From assembly GCA_018064525.1 (NCBI GenBank), contig JAGHVB010000052.1:1-42188 (forward strand): a stretch of 42,188 nt of DNA, read 5' to 3'. This stretch comes from Candidatus Treponema merdequi (GTDB taxonomy: Bacteria; Spirochaetota; Spirochaetia; Treponematales; Treponemataceae). Made by a program: the position numbers and the translations under genes. Positions 17,758-24,660 of the stretch are shown in pieces. The notes beneath the pieces are model-generated. The model searched no databases, was not told where the DNA came from, and saw nothing but the letters and a program-made list of their open reading frames with translations. The stretch's first letter is position 1, and each line of letters starts with the position of its first letter.

Positions 17758-20632
17758 TAATTTAAATATTGAAAAAGTAAGCAGTATTATCAGTTTTGTT
17801 GGCAAAACTTCCTCTTTTAATGGAGATAACACAATCCCAGATTTGCAGATAAAAGGTGTAACCGCATTATGCAATATTCTTCATAATAAGCAATATGCAT
17901 ATTTAGCAGATGAAGTTGGCATGGGAAAAACATATCAAGCTATAGGTGTAATTTCAATGTTATTGAAAGAAAATCCTAAAGCAAAAATCCTCGTTATAGC
18001 ACCAAATAGAAACGTTCAAAACAATTGGATAAGTGAAATAAAAAACTTTCAGAAAAATAATTTATCTGATGGAATTGAGTTTAGTGTAAAAAATTTTGAA
18101 GAAAGACAAGATTTCATAAAAACCTTCCATGAAGAAAATGAAGAGAATATTTTCGTAACACGGTTAACTACTTTTTCTACCATAGGAGATTCTATTGTTA
18201 GATATGAGAATTCAAATTATAAATACTACGAAGAAGTTCCTGTAAAAGTATTATTTGAAGGTTTATGTCGTGTTACTGAAACTGTTAAAACACCTAATTC
18301 TAAGGACAAATTCAGCTCATTTGATGCTGGAAAAATATGTGGAAAATTTTTAAGAAAATATACGCCGGATTTTGATTTAGTTGTTATTGATGAAGCTCAA
18401 AACATGAGAAATGAAAATAATGCTACTGTTTTCATAAATTATTGGTTGGGACTAAAAAGATGTAAAGATTCTAAGACAACTTCAGTTGGCAATGTACTAA
18501 ATTGTATACCAAAAAAAGATAATAACAATACAAAATTCCTTTTGCTAAGTGCTACACCAGCACATAGAAATATTGATTCTCTTAGAAATCAGCTTTTTTA
18601 CTTTGAAGAAAAAAGCGATGTTCCTGTTGCGGATGAGATTACACATGAGTATCTTTCAAGTTTTTTAATTAGACGTTTACGAACTTATAATAATGAAAAT
18701 AAATATAAAGTTAGAAAAATTGTGCCTAACAACGTTTCTGATACATTAGAGAATGATTCAGAGGATGGATTGAAACAAAGATTATTTCTAGCTCTAATTC
18801 AAAGTAAACTAGCAAAAGAAATAGCAAAAAACAATTCGACTTATAAAATTGGATTTTTGGAAACTTTTGAAAGTTATACGCCTTCAGGTTTTCTTCATGA
18901 GGATGAAGAAACAGGAGAAAAAAATAAAGAATTTGAAAACAATGGTTCTCAAGAAGTAGGTGAGAAAGGAGAAGCTCCAGATAAAAGAATTCTACAGAAT
19001 ATAAGTAAGTCTTTTTATGATACTTTTGGAGAAGGTAAATATCCTCCACATCCTAAATTTAGTTTCATGGAAAAAGAGATTACAAATGTTATAAATACAA
19101 ATATTTCTCTACAAGACATTGAAACATCGGCTCCAGATAAGGCTGTTGTTTTTGTTCGCAGACTAGCAACAGTTGATGAACTTGAAAAAAGGCTTAATTC
19201 AATGTATGAAAATCGCATTGTATCATATTGGGGAAATGAATTTGGAATAAACAATGCAACCTTCAAAGAAATACGAGATAAATTTGAAGAATTATACATT
19301 AATAAAACTGCAAGAGAATCAGTTACAGAAGATTTGGATGATGATAATGAAGAATCCGATGAAATTGAAGGCTTTGGAATTCGTAGTGATTTAATAAACT
19401 GGTTAGCCTTAAAGAAACAGCATAAGGGAAGGGGATTTTATTCTGTTTCCAAGTTTAAAAAATCATTATTGAGAAATAAACCTAATAGTGTTCTTTTTTC
19501 TGAAAATTATTTCAAAGCTTTGTATAAGGATGAAGATATTAATAAATTTGTTGATGATGATTTTGTAAAAGAAATAAATGAATATATTGCCGGTGATTAT
19601 AAACGTTATATTTTAGAATATAGTGGTAAACGACGGTATAATTCTTCTGAACTTTTGCCACTATGTTGTTACTTAGCATTGAAGCGTAAGGGTGAAGATA
19701 AAACTGCTAGTTTTATCAAAGACTTTTATGAGATTGGAGATTCTATAAATAATAAAAATTGTGAATATTCAAAAACTTTAGTAGTAAAAACGCTTCAACA
19801 AGATTCTATTTGGAATCATATGGCAGAATATAATGTTATTACCGAAGATCAGGATCTTTATAAACGCGAAGTATTAAAGGCAATTACAGAGAAATATTTG
19901 AAATCAAGTGAAGCTGTACTTGATTTTATGTATTGCTACATAAATGAAAAAGATAGTGAATTATGTGATTCTGTCATGAAACGGTTATTTTCTAAAAAAT
20001 GCTCACATGGTATCAGAATTAGAAAATTATTTGAAAATGGCACTTTAGTATATAAACAGTTGCTAGGTGGAGAAGCAATTGAACATGAATCTCAATTAAG
20101 AACTGAATTAAAATTTCTTGATTTGCAACAATGGGTAATGCCCGCTACAGGTGGAAACAAAGGCAATGAAGGTTTGATCAAACGCTTTAATACACCATTT
20201 TATCCAGATGTTATTGTATGTACTGATGTTTTAAAAGAAGGTATAAATCTCCATTTATTTTGTAATCGCATTTATCATTACGGCCTTGCATGGACCCCTG
20301 GAGACTTAGAACAACGAATTGGTCGAATAGATCGCTTTTTCAGTAAGACACATAGAGAACGCACTATTCAAGAAAACCTTTCTGAAGATGAAAAAACAAA
20401 AATTGAGGTTAATTATCCTTATCTCGGTAAATCAGTTGATGAACATCAGTTGAAACAAGTCTTAAAATTTAAATTATCAGCAGATCCATTGCTTGATTCT
20501 AAAAGTCTAGATCAAAAGGATATTCAAATTGATATAGATGAAAAATCTATATTGGAATTAGCAACTTTAAAACCAAAAGATGCTGATGTTTGTCCTTATT
20601 CTGGAGAGGCATTCTGGGAGACACAAAAATGA
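17750..20632 (+). CDS. SNF2-type superfamily 2 helicase with large insertion
   Basis: The 960-residue protein has Walker A ADEVGMGKT (residues 53-61, the SNF2 wording), motif Ia VIAPNRNVQNNW, the Walker B box VVIDEAQNMRNE (DEAQ at 214-217) and motif III LLSATPAHR. Lobe two starts with AVVFVRRLATVDELEKRL near 465, but motifs V and VI (VCTDVLKEGINLHLF and DLEQRIGRIDRFF) come only after about residue 820. Some 330 residues, including an acidic stretch near 525-540, are therefore inserted inside lobe two. Such enzymes move along double-stranded DNA or remodel bound proteins. It overlaps the PLD gene by 8 bases and the small nuclease gene by 4. Confidence 0.85.
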   Translation: MFDNLNIEKVSSIISFVGKTSSFNGDNTIPDLQIKGVTALCNILHNKQYAYLADEVGMGKTYQAIGVISMLLKENPKAKILVIAPNRNVQNNWISEIKNFQKNNLSDGIEFSVKNFEERQDFIKTFHEENEENIFVTRLTTFSTIGDSIVRYENSNYKYYEEVPVKVLFEGLCRVTETVKTPNSKDKFSSFDAGKICGKFLRKYTPDFDLVVIDEAQNMRNENNATVFINYWLGLKRCKDSKTTSVGNVLNCIPKKDNNNTKFLLLSATPAHRNIDSLRNQLFYFEEKSDVPVADEITHEYLSSFLIRRLRTYNNENKYKVRKIVPNNVSDTLENDSEDGLKQRLFLALIQSKLAKEIAKNNSTYKIGFLETFESYTPSGFLHEDEETGEKNKEFENNGSQEVGEKGEAPDKRILQNISKSFYDTFGEGKYPPHPKFSFMEKEITNVINTNISLQDIETSAPDKAVVFVRRLATVDELEKRLNSMYENRIVSYWGNEFGINNATFKEIRDKFEELYINKTARESVTEDLDDDNEESDEIEGFGIRSDLINWLALKKQHKGRGFYSVSKFKKSLLRNKPNSVLFSENYFKALYKDEDINKFVDDDFVKEINEYIAGDYKRYILEYSGKRRYNSSELLPLCCYLALKRKGEDKTASFIKDFYEIGDSINNKNCEYSKTLVVKTLQQDSIWNHMAEYNVITEDQDLYKREVLKAITEKYLKSSEAVLDFMYCYINEKDSELCDSVMKRLFSKKCSHGIRIRKLFENGTLVYKQLLGGEAIEHESQLRTELKFLDLQQWVMPATGGNKGNEGLIKRFNTPFYPDVIVCTDVLKEGINLHLFCNRIYHYGLAWTPGDLEQRIGRIDRFFSKTHRERTIQENLSEDEKTKIEVNYPYLGKSVDEHQLKQVLKFKLSADPLLDSKSLDQKDIQIDIDEKSILELATLKPKDADVCPYSGEAFWETQK

Positions 20633-21195
20633 TAAATGAACTAATACATGAATTTCTAAATAACATTAATACTATAAAAGATGATATTTACAATGAATTC
20701 TCATTACAGCATGAATTAGGTATATTCTTGCGAGAAAAACTTACAGACTATAAAGTCCAATTTGAAAGAAATGTTTCTTTTTTTGATGGTTTTGAAAATA
20801 AGGACTTTATTAAAAAAGAGATGGATATTGTCATTTATAAAACAGATTTAAGTGAAAAATATGCAATTGAATTGAAATTCCCTAAGAATGGACAATATCC
20901 AGAAACAATGTTTTCTTTTCTAAAGGATATAAACTTCATGGAACAAGTAAAAAATAATCTTTCATTTACAAGTACATTTGTTTTAACATTGGTTACAGAT
21001 AAAAACTTTTATGAAGGTTCATATCCAAGTGTTATTTACGAATATTTTAGAGGTGGAAAAAATAATAGAATTATAAATGGAGAAATCCAAAAGCCAACAG
21101 GGAAAAAAGATGAAATGATCAATATTGAAGGAAACTACTGTATTGAATGGATAAAAACACAAACAGATTTTGTTTATTATATGTTATCTATCTAA
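20629..21195 (+). CDS. Small PD-(D/E)xK nuclease-like protein
   Basis: The 188-residue protein shows a compact restriction-nuclease core: E29 in QHELG, then KKEMDIVIY with D66, and YAIELKFPKNG with E81 and K83. This is the standard E...D...ExK arrangement. I start it at ATG 20629, which overlaps the helicase stop as ATGA and has GGGAG 8 bases upstream; a longer TTG start at 20590 lacks such support. As the last gene of the overlapping string it is probably the nuclease subunit working with the SNF2-type helicase. The next gene begins 20 bases further on with a weaker link. Confidence 0.7.
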   Translation: MINELIHEFLNNINTIKDDIYNEFSLQHELGIFLREKLTDYKVQFERNVSFFDGFENKDFIKKEMDIVIYKTDLSEKYAIELKFPKNGQYPETMFSFLKDINFMEQVKNNLSFTSTFVLTLVTDKNFYEGSYPSVIYEYFRGGKNNRIINGEIQKPTGKKDEMINIEGNYCIEWIKTQTDFVYYMLSI

Positions 21196-21215
21196 TTATA
21201 TAGAAGAAGGGGAAA

Positions 21216-21467
21216 ATGGAAGCAGAACCAAGAGAAGTTAAGATACACGGAATCTACCGTCACTTTAAGAACAAATATTACATCGTAGAAGATGTTGCTT
21301 ATCACTCAGAAACCAAAGAGGAATTTGTTGTGTATCGCCGTCTCTATGATGACAATTCTCTTTGGATTCGTGAGAAGCAGATGTTTTTAAGCGAAGTAGA
21401 CCATGAAAAATATCCTGACGTAAACCAGCGTTGGCGATTTGAACTTGTAGAAGAGGTAGGTAAGTAA
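21216..21467 (+). CDS. DUF1653 family protein
   Basis: The 83 residues match the DUF1653 pattern throughout: HGIYRHFKNKYYIVEDVAYH, FVVYRRLYDD, REKQMFLSEVDHEKYPD and RFELVEE. It is a small beta-rich cytoplasmic protein of unknown function that is common in bacteria. AGAAGGGG lies just before the ATG. The FMN-reductase gene begins 1 base after its stop, so they form a pair. It could still be read from the defence operon, but the ordinary family suggests host genome. Confidence 0.85.
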   Translation: MEAEPREVKIHGIYRHFKNKYYIVEDVAYHSETKEEFVVYRRLYDDNSLWIREKQMFLSEVDHEKYPDVNQRWRFELVEEVGK

Positions 21468-21468
21468 C

Positions 21469-21993
21469 ATGAAAATCATAATCGTAAACGGCAGTGCCAG
21501 AAAAGGAAATACACTGGCCGCAATTGAAGCTTTTTCAGAAGGTGCAAAATCAAAGAATGAAATTGAAATCATTCAGGCTGATAAACTTAACATCGGTTTT
21601 TGTAAAGGTTGTGGAGCCTGTGAATTTCACAAAGGCTGTGTTGATAAGGACGATACAAATTCGACTATCGATAAACTTGTGGAAGCAGACATGATTGTAT
21701 TTGCAACTCCTGTTTACTGGTGGGGAATGACAGCCCAGACAAAACTTGTAATCGACAAATGTTATTGTCGTGGAGCACAGATTAAAGGAAAGAAGATTGG
21801 TGTTCTTGTTCCAGGCGGATCGCCTGTAGATGCAACTCAGTATGAACTCATCAAAAATCAGTTTGAATGTATGGCTTCATATCTCGACTGGAATATTCTT
21901 TTCTATAAACCATTCTATGCTAATGGAAAAGATGAAATCAGAAATAATGCTGAACTTGTGAAAAAAATTACTGATTTAGGTAGCAGACTGTAA
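21469..21993 (+). CDS. NADPH-dependent FMN reductase/flavodoxin-fold protein
   Basis: The 174-residue protein begins MKIIIVNGSARKGNT, the phosphate-binding loop for FMN, and continues with CKGCGACEFHKGC (about 45-57), a cysteine cluster as in iron-sulfur flavoproteins, DKDDTNSTIDKLVEADMIV, then TPVYWWGMTAQTKLVIDK around the flavin ring. It is full length for the family and has no lesion, unlike the flavodoxin further downstream. Likely a cytoplasmic flavin-dependent oxidoreductase; the substrate is unknown. It directly follows the DUF1653 gene. Confidence 0.85.
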   Translation: MKIIIVNGSARKGNTLAAIEAFSEGAKSKNEIEIIQADKLNIGFCKGCGACEFHKGCVDKDDTNSTIDKLVEADMIVFATPVYWWGMTAQTKLVIDKCYCRGAQIKGKKIGVLVPGGSPVDATQYELIKNQFECMASYLDWNILFYKPFYANGKDEIRNNAELVKKITDLGSRL

Positions 21994-22035
21994 TGCTCAA
22001 AAATCATTACGAAGTTCTGAAAAAGAGATTCGTAA

Positions 22036-22227
22036 ATGAAACGAAGTGATGTTATAAAAATCATCAGTGAAACTTACTCTGTAGAGGCTGAATATCTTTG
22101 GGACGGTGAAACTCATGCCGTTTTCAGACATCCTGCCAGCAACAAATGGTTTGGAATAATTATGGAAGTGAAGAAGAAAAATCTTCATTTTACAGGCTTT
22201 GAAAACAGTGATGAATCTGAAGATTGA
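22036..22227 (+). pseudogene. MmcQ/YjbR family protein, N-terminal fragment
   Basis: The 63 residues match the first half of YjbR-type proteins (MKRSDVIKIISETYSV, EYLWDGETHAVFRHP, NKWFGIIMEV). Family members run to about 110-120 residues and continue with a NVKCDP-like segment and a basic C-terminal half that is missing here; the reading frame stops after SDESED. No continuation is found in another frame, so the rest was deleted. It is the first of several damaged genes in a row. Confidence 0.65.
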
Positions 22228-22266
22228 ACTTCTTGCAAAAGTCAATATAATTATAAAAACCAATGA

Positions 22267-22515
22267 CTCGGATTTGAAAAAGTGGGAACTTTCGGAACAA
22301 GATTTCCAACTGACAATTCCCAGATTGATACAGTTCTAGGAGACATCGTTCTTTATCAGGGAAACTCTATCAGCTTCTTCTATGACAACAACAGCAGGAG
22401 TTACACAATGCTTGGTAAGCTTGATATCACCGATGTAAAAGAAATTAAAACTTTTCTCGCAGCAGAAAAGGGCAAGACTGATATTATTTTGAGTTTGAAG
22501 TATAGGATATTACAA
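22267..22515 (+). pseudogene. Cyclophilin-like fold protein, truncated at its N-terminus
   Basis: Read in one frame after a TGA at 22264, the residues LGFEKVGTFGTRFPTDNSQ, GDIVLYQGNSISFFYD and RSYTMLGKLD match the C-terminal two thirds of small bacterial cyclophilin-like proteins. The first 35-40 residues of that family are not in frame; a possible remnant (MNLKIELL-like, frame of 22211) lies just upstream. The usual stop after the last beta strand (IILSLK) is also missing, so the frame runs on into the monooxygenase gene. The GTG at 22282 could serve as a start but gives an incomplete fold. Confidence 0.6.
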
Positions 22516-22845
22516 ATGGCAATCACAGTAAATCTTTATTACACAGGTACAAACGAAAATGCCAGAAAGTTTGCCGAAGAAATGACTTCTTCAGGCGTTG
22601 TCCAGGCAATTCGTGAAGAAAAGGGGAATCTGAAATATGAATATTTCTTCCCTATGGATGATCCTGAAACTGTCCTCTTAATCGATTCCTGGGAAAATCA
22701 GGAAGCAATTGATGAACATCACAAGACTCCAATGATGCAGAAAATCATGGAGCTGCGTGAAAAATATGACCTTCACATGAAGATTGAACGTTACAGAAGT
22801 GATGATGACATTCCTGAGAGGGACAAGTCATTTATCAGAAAATAG
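22516..22845 (+). CDS. Putative antibiotic-biosynthesis-monooxygenase (ABM) domain protein
   Basis: From the ATG at 22516 (AGGA 10-13 bases upstream) the 109 residues fit the small ABM/quinol-monooxygenase fold: MAITVNLYYTGTNENARKF, then GNLKYEYFFPMDD, VLLIDSWENQEAIDEHHKT and MQKIMELREKY. The DSWENQEAIDEHH segment is the family hallmark. ABM proteins are small dimeric enzymes acting on quinone-like compounds or as stress proteins. The same frame is continuous with the cyclophilin-like fragment before it, so in the cell it may be made alone or as a fusion. It appears intact between two damaged genes. Confidence 0.7.
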   Translation: MAITVNLYYTGTNENARKFAEEMTSSGVVQAIREEKGNLKYEYFFPMDDPETVLLIDSWENQEAIDEHHKTPMMQKIMELREKYDLHMKIERYRSDDDIPERDKSFIRK

Positions 22846-22854
22846 AAGTAGATT

Positions 22855-23275
22855 ATTAAGAAAACAATAGTTTCAATTTTGATGGGATACCTTTTAATAG
22901 CTTCAACCTATGCAAAGATAGTTGTATGTTATTTCAGCTGCACAGGAAACACAAAGACTCTTGCTCAGTCAGCAGCAAAAGCTCTGGATGCAGAATTATT
23001 TGAAATCGTTCCAGAAGTTCCATACAAAGCAGAAAGATATAGACTGGTACAACTCAAACAGCAGAAGCTCAAATGAATTCAACGACAAGACAAACCGACC
23101 TGCAATCAAATCAAAAATCGACCTTTCAAAATACGATACAGTAATTCTTGCTTTCCCGATCTGGTGGAACTCAGCCCCCAAAATCATGTGGAATTTCGTA
23201 GAACAGAATGACTTAAGCAGAAAGACAGTCGTTCCAATCTGTACTAGCGGTAGCAGTAGTGCCTTAAAAAGCTAA
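22855..23275 (+). pseudogene. Exported flavodoxin, frameshifted and truncated
   Basis: The first frame encodes a signal-peptide-like stretch (KKTIVSILMGYLLIASTYA) and then KIVVCYFSCTGNTKTLAQ, the FMN phosphate loop. The frame is lost at the GAAAG at 23032-23036: removing one A restores YKAEDIDWYNSNSR and the second frame then gives SKYDTVILAFPIWWNSAPK and TVVPICTSGSS, ordinary flavodoxin sequence. The start position holds ATT at 22855 where ATG is expected, and the last 40-50 residues of the family are absent after SSALKS. Three separate lesions make it a pseudogene rather than a sequencing artefact. Confidence 0.75.
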
Positions 23276-23305
23276 ACCTAGCATACAAGTAGACAGAATG
23301 TACAT

Positions 23306-23343
23306 TATAGGAAGTATTATATTATAGTGGAATTTTTCCTATA
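23306..23343. promoter_or_regulatory. Inverted repeat upstream of the sigma-54 promoter (possible enhancer site)
   Basis: TATAGGAA (23306-23313) and its exact reverse complement TTCCTATA (23336-23343) are 30 bases apart centre to centre, about three helical turns. They lie roughly 135-170 bases before the -12 element, the usual place for binding sites of sigma-54 activator proteins. The role is inferred from position only. Confidence 0.4.
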
Positions 23344-23462
23344 CTTACAAAGTCTTTCCATACTGATTAACGATACAAATGACATAAAAAATATAATAAC
23401 TCTCCAAATTTTTCTGCTCGATAATTGTCCTTTTTTCTAGAGACGTCGTATAAATAGATATA

Positions 23463-23478
23463 TGGCACGAAAGTTGCT
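23463..23478 (+). promoter_or_regulatory. Sigma-54 (-24/-12) promoter of the double-glycine peptide gene
   Basis: TGGCACG (23463-23469), four bases, then TTGCT (23474-23478): the GG and GC doublets are separated by exactly 10 bases and the whole element matches the sigma-54 consensus TGGCACG-N4-TTGCW. Transcription would start near 23489, at the ribosome-binding site AGGAGGA (23488-23494). A sigma-70-like pair TTGTCC-18-TATAAA (23426-23455) overlaps the region upstream and could give basal expression. Confidence 0.85.
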
Positions 23479-23498
23479 GCAAATATCAGGAGGACATT

Positions 23499-23681
23499 AT
23501 GGAAAAAGAACTTAATACAAAAGAATTGAACAATGTTGTTGGCGGAAATGAAATTATTTTTAATTCACAATCTATTGTTGCTGAAACAATCGAAGGTGGA
23601 ATTATTAACAATCATTCTGAGCTGCATTTTCCGGAAGGCCATCCGGACTTCATTAATCCGCTTCGTCCTAAAAAAAAATAA
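23499..23681 (+). CDS. Double-glycine leader peptide (bacteriocin- or pheromone-like precursor)
   Basis: The 60-residue product starts MEKELNTKELNNVVGG. L4, E8, L9, V12 and G14-G15... in the spacing L-x(3)-EL-x(2)-V-x-GG are those of the leader cut and exported by C39-peptidase ABC transporters. The predicted mature peptide has 43-44 residues, begins NEIIFNSQSIVAE, lacks cysteines, and ends in a proline- and lysine-rich tail (NPLRPKKK). AGGAGGA lies 4 bases before the ATG. Promoter, strong ribosome-binding site and terminator fit the gene exactly, which argues against a chance reading frame. No transporter, immunity or modification gene lies in the window; they must be elsewhere. Function could be antimicrobial or signalling. 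Confidence 0.75.
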   Translation: MEKELNTKELNNVVGGNEIIFNSQSIVAETIEGGIINNHSELHFPEGHPDFINPLRPKKK

Positions 23682-23702
23682 ACCAGAATATTTGAACATA
23701 AA

Positions 23703-23750
23703 AAAATCCGGTAAACAAGACTGAAAATTGTCTGTTGCCGAATTTTTTTA
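23703..23750. terminator. Bidirectional terminator between the peptide gene and the AlkD-type gene
   Basis: A stem of about 11 pairs with two single-base bulges (CGGTAAACAAGAC at 23709-23721 with GTCTGTTGCCG at 23730-23740) has T-runs on both sides: AATTTTTTTA on the plus strand and, on the minus strand, GGATTTTTTT. It serves the peptide gene (plus) and the convergent repair gene (minus). Confidence 0.75.
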
Positions 23751-23773
23751 TTGAAAAATCATCCAAGTATTAT

Positions 23774-24508
23774 CTATCTTTTTAACGTCCGTAAAATTTC
23801 TTTATGTTCGTCACTCACTCTAAAGCTTTCAATTCCTTTCTGAATTGCCTTATTGTGAGTCCATGTATTCATCGTATTCTTTTTTAATTCCTTAACCGCG
23901 TCATTCCATTTAAATGCAAACGCAGTCGCAAAATACCAGGCGACCATCATGTTAATAAAATACGAATCAAAATATTCAGGCGGGCGGCCTTCGTCTTTAG
24001 GACCGTTTGATTTACAGACAGGTTCAACACAAGCAGATGCTGCAAGCTCGAGATGCTCTGGTTTAAAACTTTCTCCAAGATAAAAATCCATCAGCATTTT
24101 TAAACCAAAACGGCGGACATAACATTCCTTTGACTTAATCCATTTTTTTACCTGCACAAAAAGCCGTGCCGTATTATCTTTAAAACATTTCGGAGACCCG
24201 ATATCCGTTACAGCCCATGTCCTTATGTATGGAACAAATTCCACACATGCCTTTAACGTCTTATCGTAATCGCCGAGCATGTTGATCAAAATCATATGAA
24301 GCAGATCTTCTTCGTAATATTTATGCGGAAGGCTCTTCATAAACTTTTCGTAATCATAAGATTCAAAAACTATTTTTGCGGCTTTTCTTACAGAACCGTT
24401 TACAAGGCCTATAAGCGTATCGCCAGGCATAGTTCGTTTTACCCATTCCGGGCCTCGCCCTTTCTGCGTTTTTTTAATCTCAAACAATAATTTCTGAATC
24501 TCTGTCAT
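23774..24508 (-). CDS. DNA alkylation repair protein, AlkD-like HEAT-repeat family
   Basis: The 244-residue protein is all helical with the pattern of AlkD-type HEAT-repeat glycosylases: YYEEDLLHMILINMLGDYD near the N-terminal third, WAVTDIGSPKCF, then VRRFGLKMLMDFYL, and YFINMMVAWYFATAFAF in the C-terminal third. AlkD removes bulky or charged alkylated bases from DNA. I start at the ATG at 24508; the longer TTG start at 24523 lacks support, and the promoter lies 37 bases upstream of the ATG. Convergent with the peptide gene and divergent from the HD-GYP gene. Confidence 0.85.
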   Translation of the reverse strand: MTEIQKLLFEIKKTQKGRGPEWVKRTMPGDTLIGLVNGSVRKAAKIVFESYDYEKFMKSLPHKYYEEDLLHMILINMLGDYDKTLKACVEFVPYIRTWAVTDIGSPKCFKDNTARLFVQVKKWIKSKECYVRRFGLKMLMDFYLGESFKPEHLELAASACVEPVCKSNGPKDEGRPPEYFDSYFINMMVAWYFATAFAFKWNDAVKELKKNTMNTWTHNKAIQKGIESFRVSDEHKEILRTLKR

Positions 24509-24544
24509 AATTTGTTCCAACAAAAAAATATTTCTTATATTTTT

Positions 24545-24573
24545 ATTTTAAATTGAATTCATTTTTTTGACAA
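24545..24573 (-). promoter_or_regulatory. Sigma-70-type promoter of the AlkD-like gene
   Basis: On the minus strand TTGTCA (24573-24568), a 17-base spacer, and TAAAAT (24550-24545). The start point would be near 24538, leaving an untranslated leader of about 30 bases before the ATG at 24508. Confidence 0.65.
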
Positions 24574-24644
24574 ACAAATTTTTCTATCTTAGAAACCAAG
24601 CCATCGACTTTATCGAAAAGTTAATTTAAAAAAATTGAAATTCA

Positions 24645-24653
24645 TGTTATAAT
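24645..24653 (+). promoter_or_regulatory. Extended -10 promoter giving a leaderless HD-GYP mRNA
   Basis: TGT-TATAAT (TATAAT at 24648-24653) lies 7 bases before the ATG at 24661, so transcription should begin at or beside the start codon. TTTAAA at 24625-24630 is a weak -35 candidate at 17 bases. The layout copies that of the XRE gene at 2674. Confidence 0.6.
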
Positions 24654-24660
24654 ATGAGAC

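Noticed and set aside
23426..23455. TTGTCC-18-TATAAA as the main promoter of the peptide gene
   Set aside because: The spacing and boxes are acceptable, but the sigma-54 element immediately downstream is a far better match and is correctly placed; I keep the sigma-70 pair only as possible basal promoter.
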